NCBI RefSeq assembly: GCF_026210795.1
Contig: NC_089448.1
Coordinates: 1,364,001 to 1,428,000, forward strand
Length of the DNA: 64,000 nucleotides
Source: Rhizophagus irregularis
Taxonomy: Eukaryota; Glomeromycota; Glomeromycetes; Glomerales; Glomeraceae
Reading direction: 5' to 3'
Shown here in pieces: positions 21,706 through 31,971 of the stretch (its first letter is position 1; every line of letters begins with the position of its first letter). Position numbers and translations under genes: made by a program. The notes beneath the pieces were generated by a model. It searched no databases. It had not been told where the DNA came from and saw only the letters and a list, made by a program, of their open reading frames with translations.

Positions 21706-24700
21706 ATGGGTTTCTTTGTTGTGTGCGTACTTAAAGAAGCAAAAACAATCATTTCAGATAAGATTGTAAAGGTATTGCTTACAGACTGTTGCCAGTTTCA
21801 CAATGTGTTTAATATAGCAACAAATAACCAGTTCGAAAATTTAGGAGGTATTCAGGTATTTTTAAGAAAACCTCCAGAAAAATGGGTTTATGTAGAGGAA
21901 GGACTGCAGAGTGATATATCTATGCTATTTGAACTTAATTTTACACATATTAAGTTCATTTTGGAAGCAACTGAAACTACAGTTCAAAAAAGGCCAAATG
22001 CATTTGATTTAATTATGAATATTTCACAACGTATTTGTCTTCCAGAACAGAAAAAAGAAGATACTCGCAAGGATTTACTTTATAATAACATTATTAAATT
22101 ATTTCAAAGTAAAATGGTTGGATGGAGAAACGAAACACAAAATACTTTTGGAAAGAGTTTTGTTGAACGTCTAACAGCGGCATTGTGGTACATAGATCCA
22201 CATCGTACAAAATTTGCAGAATGATCACTTTTACTTGGAGAATTATTTAATGAATTAGATCAATATCAAAAAGACCAAAATTATAATCTTTATTATTTTA
22301 CTGGAAAGCATGCTAAATATAATCTTGAGCATGACAAGCTTGAAAAATTAGCTTCTTCATTAGAATTATCAGCAGCACAACCATAGGCAGCTAGTGAAAT
22401 TTGTGAGAATATTATTGAAGAAGTCTTTATTTTTACATCTTCAATGCGAAAATATGCAAATAACTTAGAACAAATTAATAAATCTATGAAATAAATACAC
22501 CTGCTGAGTAATACACCAACACGTCAGCCAGCTAATGATCTAAAGGTATACACAGTAGATTCCTGTCAAAAAATTTATGCACAATACCAACAACTTCAAA
22601 ATCACCTATCCAATATGGCTAATTATACCGAAATTAATTTGGATAGCTTTTTACCTGAAGATGCAATGCAACGGTACTGTTATATTAAAGATCTTCAGAT
22701 ACAGTTTCCTGTTACTTTATATCGGTATTATCATGGCAATTATCTTGGCACCCTTAATTATATTTGGAAAGTTCCAATTAATCCTGAAAAACGATCAGAA
22801 ACTGCACAAGCACGTGTACTAGCAACTATTCAAGAAAAATTACCACAATATTTCACTTGACAAATGCGAAAAATGCATTAAAAAAGGTTAATTTTATTTG
22901 TATTTTACTTGAAAAAATATTCTAAATTAAATGTACTAATAGTTGCATATAATTCTAATAGTATTCATTAGTTAAGAATATTACACCTGCTACTCCAAAT
23001 GAAGAATGGATACGTTTGCAGTTTCAACCAACAAATCAATAACTGAAAGTGCAAAACAATATACTGGACGTTTTAATATCAAATTTATGGTTCAAGCAAG
23101 ACAGCTTCGTAAAGACCCACTGGTAAAAAAATGGTCTATCCTACACATATCCTACATATATCTTACATATATCGGGTACTCAAAATGTAGAAAATCATAC
23201 ACAAATAATACACATATCATACACATATTGGGTATTTATATATATAGTATACCTATCAGGTACCTGATATATGTATGATATATATATTAGTACCCGATAT
23301 GTGTATGATATGTGTATTATTTGTGTATGATTTTCTACATTTTAAGTACCCAATATGTGTAAGATATGTGTAGGATAAATCATTTTTTTACCAGTGACCA
23401 TCCAGACACACATTATCGTGCAGCTCTTTTTCAGTATTTACGAGAATTTGCAATTTTGTATCAACAGCATGTTTCATTTATATGTGCAGATGATAAACAT
23501 AAGGTTTCTATTGGAGAGGGTATCAATACTTCTACTGGAGTTCACAATAGAAAAACTATGGTTTTCAAGAAACTCCCTTAGTTGCATGTGATCATGATTT
23601 TACAAAGTTATCACTTACACCTTCTGTAATATTCTTTTGTAATATTCCCCAATCTATTGAAAATTCATTTTATAGTGGAAAAGTATTTGTTTCATTTAAA
23701 GATACAGTATTCCAACCTAGTAGTGCTATCAGACATACTACTGAGTTTTATAACACAATTCTTACTCATCACCTTAACAATATTCCCCCTATTCTATGCC
23801 TTTACACTGATGGTGGTCTAGATCATCACACAATATTTGGTTCAGTTCAAATTTCTCTTATTTGTCTTTTTTTACATGGGAATTTTGATATGCTTATTGC
23901 TATGCGTACAGCGCCACATCATAGCTGGACCAATCCTGCAGAAAGAATCATGTCTATATTGAATTTAGGATTACAGGGTGTAGCATTAGTTAGAGATACT
24001 ATGAGTCCAGAATCGGAAACTGCATTTGCTAAATTGGATACATTAGATGAAATTCGTGCTGCTGCTAAAACAAATGAAACTTTGCGAAGTGATTTATGTA
24101 AATGTATAACACATGTACAACAGATATTGGAAGGACGTACAGAAAAATTAGTTTTACATGATGAACCATTTCAGTGCTATGGGCCAGCAGATAAAACTAT
24201 GATTGATGAATTTTTTAATGTAAGTAATTTAGAAAATTACATATTTTAACATTAATACTGAATATTTATTAATATTTATTCTAATATAACGCATTGTTTT
24301 TAAATAATTTTATTGATTGATCGAACCTTAAAGATTTCAGAAACAACAAGTGATATTTTATCAAAAAAAACACAATTACAACAATTTATGAAAACACATT
24401 GCAGGCAGCGTCAATATGTTTTTCAGGCAAGTTAGTTTCATTTTTTAAAGATCAATTTAATACATTTATAATAGATAAATTCTCATTATTTTATAAATAG
24501 ATAAAAAAATGTGGGCAATCGTCATGTACTATTTGTCAATCTGTTCGGCTTCCAGATAACATTTTTGACTCACTTGATTGGCTGCCAGATCCTATCCCTT
24601 CTACAAGTGCGTCATAAGATTTTTTTTGTTTTATATATAATATCTTTGACAAACAAAATTCATTAATTGTAGTGGATAAAGATCATTATGCTAACTTTCA

Positions 24701-25235
24701 GACAGCATATCGGTCAGGAACAACAGAACAATATCGTCCAACACTTATGACAACAATGGCAAATAGTGAACGTGTACCATTATCCATTTTTACAAATACA
24801 CGAGTTCGTGAGTTTATTCAATGTTTTCAATGTGAAAAGATACGATGTCTTTACAGTGAGCGTGCATTATCAGCTGAAGATAAGATTGCATGCCAAGTTG
24901 CCATAGATGATTGGGATTACAGTTGTGGATCACCATTTGTACCAGAGGATAATATTCTATATGACAAAGTTTTTGTAAGAGAAAAAATTAATTGTGAAAT
25001 GCCAATGGAATTGGCATATTATTCATGCCAAAAAAGTAATACTAATAATTGCGATACTTGCTATTGGTGTGAACATGATAATGAATTGGTAGAACCTCCG
25101 GAAAGCCTTAAGTTGAAATACAAATCCTTGTTTTCATGCTGTATATTGTGCCGAAGTGCAGGGAAGGATATTTTTGCACGTGGTGAAATTAAAACTCATA
25201 CAAGAGCTGCAAAGAAGCGTAAAATTGGTAATTGA
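21706..25235 (+). pseudogene. Decayed DDE-type transposase of unrecognised family, about five exons
   Basis: Exon 1 (from about 21,706) runs in one frame to about 22,890 with in-frame stops at 22,222, about 22,384, about 22,492 and 22,858. After an intron near 22,890-22,970 the frame continues to 23,114, is broken by a MITE, and resumes at 23,400. Likely catalytic residues lie in ICADDKHKV, YTDGGLDH and NPAERIMS, about 44 residues between the second and third. A frameshift occurs near 23,580. Clear introns follow: 24,220-24,340, 24,427-24,500 (GC-AG, donor GCAAGT) and 24,607-24,672. The C-terminal exon (to 25,235) is Cys-rich (CEKIRC, SCQKSNTNNCDTCYWC, CCILC) and probably binds zinc. From memory, similar YTDGGxDH/NPAER proteins occur in other Rhizophagus and some invertebrate genomes. 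I cannot verify that here. Confidence 0.7.
23118..23396. mobile_element. 279-bp CACTA-like MITE inside the transposase relic
   Basis: Inverted ends CACTGGTAAAAAAATG continue inward as TATCCTACACATATC. The element is nearly a perfect hairpin through its ATATGTGTA-rich body. ACC flanks both sides (23,115-23,117 and 23,397-23,399), and a 3-base duplication plus CACTG end is typical of the CACTA (CMC) superfamily. Insert plus duplication is 282 bases, a multiple of three, so the transposase frame is the same on both sides (RQLRKD before, HPDTHYRAA after). Confidence 0.85.
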
Positions 25236-25399
25236 ATAAAATTTCGGTAATAATTGTTGAATTGTTCAATATAAAGTTTATTTTAAGGGTCATAACTAAG
25301 TAAAGTTAAGATTTTATTAATTTTTCATTAATTTATTTCATAATTTATGTTATTAGTTTAATTTATTTCAATAATTTAATTTATTTTTATTTTTATTTT

Positions 25400-27000
25400 T
25401 AAATCACAAGCGAACCAAGTTACAGGGGAAAATTACGAGGACTCTATATACTAAAGCCTAAAATAATTAAACAACTAGTAATCAAAACACCCTAGTGGTG
25501 ATGTCATCTTGGTGTAAATAAGAGGAAACGAGCGGGATGAACCTTTATTCGAACAAACGCACCAAAGAAAAATAAAAGAACTGTGATAAAAAAATAAACT
25601 GAAAAGGAAAATTAAGTGATAAAGTTACAGAAAAAGAAACATTATTAAAAGAATCTATATTATAAGGTAAAAGAAAAGTAGATAAATCTCTATAGATAGT
25701 CCAATCTCCCCCGTGTAGAAAATTACTAGACGTCCGTCAAATGTAAGCCATTTCATTAAAGCGTGAGATGTTGTTGCTGTAGAGGGCCATTCGAGGAGTT
25801 CTGACAGAAGATGGTATAGTTTAGTTCCTATCGAATGAACTAAAAGAAGTAGTATCAGCAGAAGATCCAGGACATCATCTTTTATTGGAGCGAGTATGAC
25901 GTTGGTGAAATTTGTAATAATATTTCTTCTTTAATTTGGTTATTCCTAGGGTAAGTTCCCAGAATAAGCGTAATCTTTCCAGATTAAAGTGTTGATATCT
26001 TGCAAATTGGAGATATAAATTCAGGGAAGGCTAGATCACGAATTTGTTTGTGTACTATGTAATTATACAAAAGTGAGGTCAATTCAGTTGGGATCAGATT
26101 GTGTATTAATAAGTAAAAGGGCAAATTAGTTGGGGAATGATCTAAAATTTGTGACATGATGTTGAAAAGTGGGGACGTGTCTAGACGTCTTTTAAGGTCA
26201 AATGTAAGACCAATAGCATGTTTTTCTATGTTGTTGTAAAGAAGTTTCCTGTGTTTGGTCATAATGGATAACATATACCGATGTGAGCATTAGAGTCAGC
26301 ATTGTGGTCACAGCCTCTGCATCTTAATTGATGAGTTGGATATAGTTTGGGATAATTGCGTTGTAATATGTCGAGTGTTGGTTTTATTTTTTAATGCGTG
26401 ATCCTTGAGATTTAGAGAGACGTTCGCTGGTGGGTGACATTATAGGATTATATGTGTCCATTTGCTGGTAAAATTCCAATCTATGTGGCTTTCTAAGATG
26501 TTGCGTTCAATGGGTTGTAGAGAAAAATGATTGATTAATGAGTTGAATATTTTTGCTTGTGTGTCTAACATTTTGATCAATTATATATAATTTGTTCCAT
26601 TTAATGAGGCCTAAAGATGTCAGAGCAAAAAAATTGTAATTGACTACGATAGGATCTTTAACGTCAGCACCAGCTTTAGTAAGGCGATCTGCATGATCAT
26701 TAAAAGTGTTGTTGGTATGAGCAGTAACCTTTTCTGAGTTCAACATGAATGCTTCATGTATTGATAATCCGAAATATGAGTTTCCAAATCATGAGGAAGT
26801 TATTTGTTTGAGTTGTTTTCTTGGGCTATATGTTGGAGTATTGAGTTGTGTATAAAATGTAGAAATACAATTATTGTGGGAGTCTGTGTAGATAGTGCAA
26901 CTGCTGTTTTATGGTAATGTAATAATAGCAGTCAAGATGCCCATAGCTTCGCTCTATGGTTGATGATGGAAAAAATAAAGTGGAGACATTGTATCCAACC
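25400..27000 (-). pseudogene. Degenerate LINE fragment (RNase H and zinc region)
   Basis: On the minus strand near 26,880 the phrase CTIYTDSHNNC resembles the RNase H strand with the second Asp, and 26,650-26,750 reads KVTAHTNNTFNDHADRLTKAG, the conserved final His/Asp region. Further on, CRGCDHNADSNAH near 26,300 resembles the C-terminal zinc motif, followed by an open stretch to 25,984. Frames are broken repeatedly. An A-rich region on the minus strand at about 25,290-25,400 could be the old 3' tail. It shares domain order with the LINE at 2,247-4,743 but is far more decayed. It sits inside the DDE-type transposon, so it inserted later or was captured. Confidence 0.6.
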
Positions 27001-27241
27001 ATATCCGCTCGTACAATTATTGAAACCCATTGGTTTGACTGATTAAATTTTGTTTGATATGTGATTTGCTAAGTAAGGAATTGTTAATTGTATTTCAATA
27101 ATTTAATTAATAAATACAGTAAATATATAATAATGTGTATCACGTGATTTATTATATGTTTAACTGTTGTTCAAATGCGCCCCCCTCTGATAAATCATGG
27201 CTCCGTTATGTTAAACAAAGTTTAAATTTGGTGCGGCCTTA

Positions 27242-28032
27242 CCATGAAATATCAAATTACTTACAAGAAGAAAAAAAAGAATTGGAAGATGAACTAGAGA
27301 CACTAAAAAAGGAACTAAATCATGAAATAAAAACATTAATCAAAAATAAAGAAGAAAAACAACAAAAGATAAATGAGTTAGCTGAAGAAATGGAAAAAGA
27401 AAAATCAAGGCTAGTAAAAGTAAAAGAGGAATTAATTAAGGCTGATAAAATATTAGAAAATACTCAAATTGAGATAGAACTTAGAAAAAATAGTGAAGAG
27501 CGGGAATTAATTATTTCTAAGGTTAAAGAATTGAAGAATAATATCAAACAACTGAAAATTCAAAATGAAGAAAGTAAACAAAGCTTAATTGACACACAAA
27601 GTAAATTGTCTGAAATTAAAGCCATACCACTTCCCACTGATAAAATAGACAAATTTACCAAAACCAAAATTAAACAAAAAAAAAAGAGTTAGAAAATTTA
27701 AAGGAAGAATTGAAAAGTGATCAAAAGCAATTAGAAAATATGGAAAAGAAACTTAATAATTTGTTGGGTTAATAGGTAAATTTACTGTTAATATTAGTAG
27801 CAAAAACATAACTAAACTAGGAAAATTGGTTAAAGAAAAAGAAGAATTAATTGAAAAAATCCACAAATTAAAAAAAAATAAACTAGCAAAAAAAAAAAAT
27901 AAAAACTCTTACGGAGAAAATTCAAGATGAAGACTGGAAGAAGAAGTGCCAAGGACTTCAGGAAACAATAGATAAGAAAAATCAGATAATAAAAGAATTT
28001 ACTAAAAAACTACCTAGAAAAATATTGCTAAT
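27242..28032 (+). pseudogene. Coiled-coil/AIG1-like GTPase gene relic, segment 3 (coiled coil up to P-loop)
   Basis: Coding resumes at the right end of the DDE-type transposon with EISNYLQEEKKELEDELE and stays open to about 27,690, all Lys/Glu-rich coil. Frameshifts near 27,690, 27,775 and 27,900 move the coil between frames (EELKSDQKQLENMEKKL, GKLVKEKEELIEKI). The last part reads KIQDEDWKKKCQGLQETIDKKN and then KLPRKILL before the CACTA-like insertion. These last residues are the strand that leads into the GTPase P-loop, whose remainder lies at 31,972. Confidence 0.75.
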
Positions 28033-28569
28033 CACTGGTCGAAATCGTTTCTTTCGGCATTAATACCTTTCGTCAAAAGTTCGTCATCATCATCATGTGA
28101 TTCGTTAAACATTCGGCCAATTATAAAAATCGAAAAAAAATTAGCATAAATCAACTGGTCGATTTTTGGTTAATTTTTGGTTGAGTTGTAACATAAAAAA
28201 AAACCATAAATCGACCAATATTTTTTTTTGATCGATTTTTATTAATAGCAACAATTGACTTTACGATTTTTAACAATCTTGAACAAAATCAAAAATATCG
28301 AACCATCTAAATAATAGCCAAATACTTGTTGAAAAAGTAAAACTTAAATTAGTAATGATTTACATTCGACCCCCTAAGATTTAAATAGACTTTTGCCATA
28401 AAAGTCTAAATTAGTATCTTTTTAATCAGGTTCGGACTCTTTTTTGAGTTTGTTTTTTTGTAGTTTCTTGGAATTTATTTTTGTAGGTCGCCTCAGTTCG
28501 TTTTGACTTCCGGACTTATTTTTTTTTCTTTTTGTAAGTTATTTCAGTCTGGTTTCTTCTTTGACTTGT

Positions 28570-28638
28570 GTCCCGAAGGCTCAACGGTAGAGCATACAAT
28601 TCAGTCGTAAGGTGCAGGTTCGACTCCTGCTCGGGACA
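28570..28638 (+). tRNA. tRNA-like sequence, copy 1
   Basis: The 69-base cloverleaf has a 7-bp acceptor stem (GTCCCGA with TCGGGAC) and discriminator A, a 4-bp D stem (GCTC with GAGC), a perfect 5-bp T stem (GCAGG with CCTGC) and a consensus B box GGTTCGACTCC. The anticodon arm is irregular: TAC pairs with GTA around a 9-base loop, so no anticodon can be assigned. It is therefore a tRNA pseudogene or a tRNA-derived SINE head rather than a normal tRNA. Confidence 0.4.
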
Positions 28639-29051
28639 ATAATATCCTTTATAGGTTGTTCCATTTCGGCTCTCGAACCAGGATTTTCTATTTTGTAGGT
28701 TCTTCGTTTTGACTCTCGGATTTGGACATTTTTGACTTCCAGATTTGGAATTTATTTTTTATAGGTCATTCATTTCGGTTTCTGGACTTTGGCTTGGAAT
28801 TTCTTTTTTGTAGATATTTACGTTTCAGTTTCCGGACTTGGAATTTTTTTATCTTGTAGGTTTCTTCGTTTCAGTTTTCGGACTTGGGCTTGGAATTTAT
28901 TTTCATTTTGGTTTTCGGACTTGGAATTTCTTTTTTGTAGGTCAGTTTCCAGACTTAAGTTTAACTCCTATCAGTAAAGAGGTTTTTCTTTTGTAGGTAC
29001 GCTTCGATTTTGGGGTTTTGGAGTTTTGGGAGGATAGCGTTTTACCATTGC

Positions 29052-29120
29052 GTCCCGAAGGCTCGATGGTAGAGCATACGATTCAATTGTAGGGTGCAGG
29101 TTTGACTCCTGCTCGGGACA
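29052..29120 (+). tRNA. tRNA-like sequence, copy 2
   Basis: Repeat of copy 1 exactly 482 bases downstream. The B box is changed to GGTTTGACTCC and the anticodon arm differs slightly. Probably not a working tRNA. Confidence 0.35.
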
Positions 29121-29533
29121 ATAATATCCTTTATAGGTTGTTCCATTTCGGCTCTCGAACCAGGATTTTCTATTTTGTAGGTTCTTCGTTTTGACTCTCG
29201 GATTTGAACATTTTTGACTTCCAGATTTGGAATTTATTTTTTATAGGTCATTCATTTCGGTTTCTGGACTTTGGCTTGGAATTTCTTTTTTGTAGATATT
29301 TACGTTTCAGTTTCCGGACTTGGAATTTTTTTATCTTGTAGGTTTCTTCGTTTCAGTTTTCGGACTTGGGCTTGGAATTTATTTTCATTTTGGTTTTCGG
29401 ACTTGGAATTTCTTTTTTGTAGGTCAGTTTCCAGACTTAAGTTTAACTCCTATCAGTAAAGAGGTTTTTCTTTTGTAGGTACGCTTCGATTTTGGGGTTT
29501 TGGAGTTTTGGGAGGATAGCGTTTTACCATTGT

Positions 29534-29602
29534 GTCCCGAAGGCTCGATGGTAGAGCATACAATTCAATTGTAGGGTGCAGGTTTGACTCCTGCTCGGGA
29601 CA
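29534..29602 (+). tRNA. tRNA-like sequence, copy 3
   Basis: A third copy another 482 bases on. Here the anticodon arm closes as TACAA-TTCAA-TTGTA, a 5-base loop two bases short of normal. The B box is again GGTTTGACTCC. Confidence 0.35.
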
Positions 29603-30480
29603 ATAACTGATTCATATTTGCTCTTTGAAGGTGCTTCAATTCGAACTTGGAGTTTAGATTTTTCTTTGTAGGTTACTCCGATTTATTGATTTTCTTTTTT
29701 ATAGGTACTTTTGATGTTTGCTTTTGATTTTCTTTTTGTAGGTTTTTTCAACAATTTTTTTTCTTTGTAGGCCACTTCGATTCGGCATTATTTCCTCTTT
29801 TGTAGTTCGATTTGATTTTTGGAATTCGGATTTTTGTTTCTTAATTATCAATTTTAATGAAACGTTCAGTGTTTTTCTTAGGCGGTTCTTTTGGTCTCTT
29901 TGGACGCAAAATTTCAGTAAATTATTTAAATTTTTTTTCCTTAATTGTTTTTGTTTTAACGAACGTTTTCTAACAGTTCGTTTACTTTCTTCATCTAGGC
30001 GTTTCTCTAAGGTCTCTTTGGAAATGTTGGCTTTATTATTTTTATTCGACTTTAACTTTTTTAGGTTATGGGATTCTATTTTTGTAAGTTGCTTAGACTT
30101 CGATTTGACTCGACTTAGGACTTTCTTTATAGATTCGACTGGGATTTTCTTTTTTATAGGTTGCTTCGGTTAACTGACTTCAACTCTTGTTCCATTTTTG
30201 TAGTTATTTTAGGTACTTGATTCGATTCAACCTTGGCTCTGGATTCAGAATTTTCTTTTTGTAGATTCGATTACGGCTTTGAATTTGGATTATCTCTTTT
30301 GTAGGTTGACTTTAGATTCAGATTCACTTTTTGTAGATTGCCTCAAATTTGATTTCAACTTTGATCTTGGACTTTTGGGAATTTTTTTTTTGTAGGATGC
30401 TTCGATTCGACTTCAGATTGGTTGGAATTTTTTATTTACTACGACGGACTTGTACTTTATTTCTTTAGATGCGAAAGACC
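29603..30480 (+). repeat. Degenerate TTTTTGTAGGT repeats within the CACTA-like element
   Basis: The motif (T-rich)TTTTTGTAGGT, followed by TNCTTCGATTCGACTT, recurs every 50-110 bases from about 28,440 to 30,400. It looks like an older, diverged form of the cassette array downstream; acceptor-like borders are kept but donors are mostly lost. No long open frame is present. Confidence 0.6.
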
Positions 30481-30504
30481 GTTAGCTTAAAAATACAAAA
30501 ATTT

Positions 30505-30562
30505 GTCTTAGACTAGAATCGAACTAGTCAAAGCAAACGAATGCTTTCCACCAGGATAAGAC
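30505..30562 (-). other. Truncated tRNA-like sequence lacking a D arm
   Basis: On the minus strand GTCTTA pairs with TAAGAC as acceptor, AAAGC with GCTTT as an anticodon-like stem with an 8-base loop, and ACTAG with CTAGT around TTCGATT as T arm. The D arm is reduced to CCTGGTGG. At 58 bases this is a relic or a tRNA-derived piece. Confidence 0.3.
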
Positions 30563-30659
30563 TTTTAAAAGAGGTGGTTGGTTTAAGACGGACTTGGATT
30601 TTAGGTATGGTAAATTTAAACAGACTTGAGGGTTAATTTTTTCATTAAAAAACATTAAA

Positions 30660-31440
30660 GTTTTTTTTTTCTTCTACTTTGTAGGTTTCGGCCTTCGGAT
30701 CTTGGGCATTGGATATATGGGTAAGTTTCAGAGTGAAATCTTCGAAACCTTTTTATTAAAAATTATTTTTTTTAAATTTTTTTCTTCTATTTGTAGGTTT
30801 CGACTTCCGTTGGATATATGGGTGAGTTTCAAAGTGAAAGAATCGAAACTCTTTAAAAAAATATTTTTTTAATTTTTTTTCTTCTTTTTTGTAGGTTTCG
30901 GCTTTCGGTTATTGGGCGTTGAATAGGTGAGTTTTGAAAACTTCGAAACTCTTTAGAAATTATTTTTTTAATTTTTCTTTCTATTTTGTAGGTTTCAGCT
31001 TCTGGCTCTTAGACTTTGGATAATATATAGGTAAGTTTCGAAGTGAAGGAATTGAGACTAAACTCCTTAAAATTATTTTTAATTTTTTTTTCTATTTGTA
31101 GGTTTTCTTGGGCTTTGGATATATGGGTGAGTTTTGAAAACTTCGAAACTTTTAAAAATTATTTTTTTTAAATTTTTTTTTTCTAATTTGTAGGTTTCGG
31201 CTTCCGGCTCTTGGGCTTTAGATCAGTGAGTTTCGAAGAATTACTTCGGAACTTTCTTTTTAAAAAGTTCAAATTTTATTGATTTTTTGGGGTTTATGGA
31301 TGATACTTAAACGGAACTTTAAAGGTACTCCCCTTTGAAAATTCAATTTTGTTTTTTCTTAACGAAATGCAAATGATGTTTTGATTTTGTTCTTTTGTAG
31401 ATTTCTGACGATTTTGCTACTCCAGAACTGGTGAGTTATT
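30660..31440 (+). repeat. Tandem array of micro-exon-like cassettes (array A)
   Basis: Seven consecutive units each contain a pyrimidine-rich tract ending TTTGTAG, a short block and a GTAAGT or GTGAGT donor. The blocks are 30,685-30,720 (36 nt), 30,797-30,821 (25), 30,895-30,926 (32), 30,992-31,030 (39), 31,102-31,126 (25), 31,194-31,225 (32) and 31,401-31,430 (30). Units are about 90-110 bases and share GTTTCGGCTTCNGG and TTGGATATATGG. If all blocks are joined, the frame starting at the second base of block 1 is open through all 219 bases and stops right after block 7, while the other two frames stop in block 3. The flanking intron-like spacers are 70-175 bases, normal for this genome. Whether they are spliced is unknown. 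Confidence 0.6.
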
Positions 31441-31971
31441 GAATTGAATTCAAAAACAATTTTTTATTCCATTTTTTAACTAACTATTGTACTTTATTTC
31501 CTCTTTATTAGATTCCAGTTCTGATTGGCGAATTTTTTATTTCATCTTTTTTTTTAAGTTCGTGAGGAAATTTTATAGATTTCTTGATAACATTCGGATA
31601 GTACTGTAGATAGTAATTAATTAGAAATAATAGATAGATAGATATATGTATGTTATGCCTTTATGTAGTTTTATTAATAAATTGAAATTAAATTATGCTT
31701 AAAAATCAGAAATAAATATAAAATTAACTATTTCTGCATCAACTAAAAATCGGCCAGTTCTAGACCAAAATTAAGCCTAAAACTGGCCAATCGATTTTTT
31801 GCCGAAATGGAATTGTAACGAATTTTTGCCAATTTTTGATTGCCAAGTGGCAGGCGAACTGTGCAAATCGTCCATAATAATTTTGACGATTTTTTTGGCA
31901 ATGATCAGCCGAATTTAGACCAACTTTCGTCCAACATTCATCAATTTGAAATTTGGATGAAATGACCAGTG

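Larger units (their letters stand above)
21465..27241 (+). mobile_element. 5.8-kb DNA transposon with GGCCGC terminal repeats and an unfamiliar DDE-type transposase
   Basis: Left end TAGGCCGCTCAAATCC and inverted right end TAAGGCCGCACCAAAT continue as CTTTGTTTAACATAAC in both, and looser similarity (TTGAACAACA, AATCANGTGAT) extends about 120 bases inward. Coiled-coil coding sequence abuts both ends. A clear target duplication is not visible; CAT (left) and CCAT (right) is the best candidate. The element carries a multi-exon transposase relic, a nested 279-bp CACTA-like MITE and a degenerate LINE fragment. I do not recognise the superfamily. Confidence 0.75.
28570..29602. repeat. 482-bp tandem duplication bounded by tRNA-like units
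   Basis: 28,570-29,051 and 29,052-29,533 agree almost base for base from the tRNA-like unit onward, and a third unit begins with copy 3 but diverges after it. The near identity indicates a recent duplication. The identical 62-codon frames at 28,789 and 29,271 start with TTG and are by-products. Confidence 0.9.
28033..31971. mobile_element. 3.9-kb CACTA-like element inserted in a P-loop
   Basis: Left end CACTGGTCGAAATCG and inverted right end CACTGGTCATTTCATC lie inside a 3-base duplication AAT (28,030-28,032 and 31,972-31,974). Removing the element and one AAT joins AAAATATTGCTAAT to TGGTCGTACAGG in frame and restores KILLIGRTGSGKST. Subterminal TTCGGC/GGTCGAA motifs are frequent, as expected for transposase binding sites of CACTA elements. 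I see no transposase, so the copy is non-autonomous. Inside are a duplicated 482-bp unit with tRNA-like sequences, a long series of TTTTTGTAGGT repeats and an array of exon-like cassettes. Confidence 0.85.

Noticed and set aside
26507-26746. Separate small gene on the minus strand
   Set aside because: KVTAHTNNTFNDHADRLTKAG is the end of an RNase H domain, so it belongs to the degenerate LINE fragment.
28789-29459. Two identical 62-codon frames
   Set aside because: They begin with TTG and exist only because of the 482-bp duplication in TTTTTGTAGGT repeat sequence.
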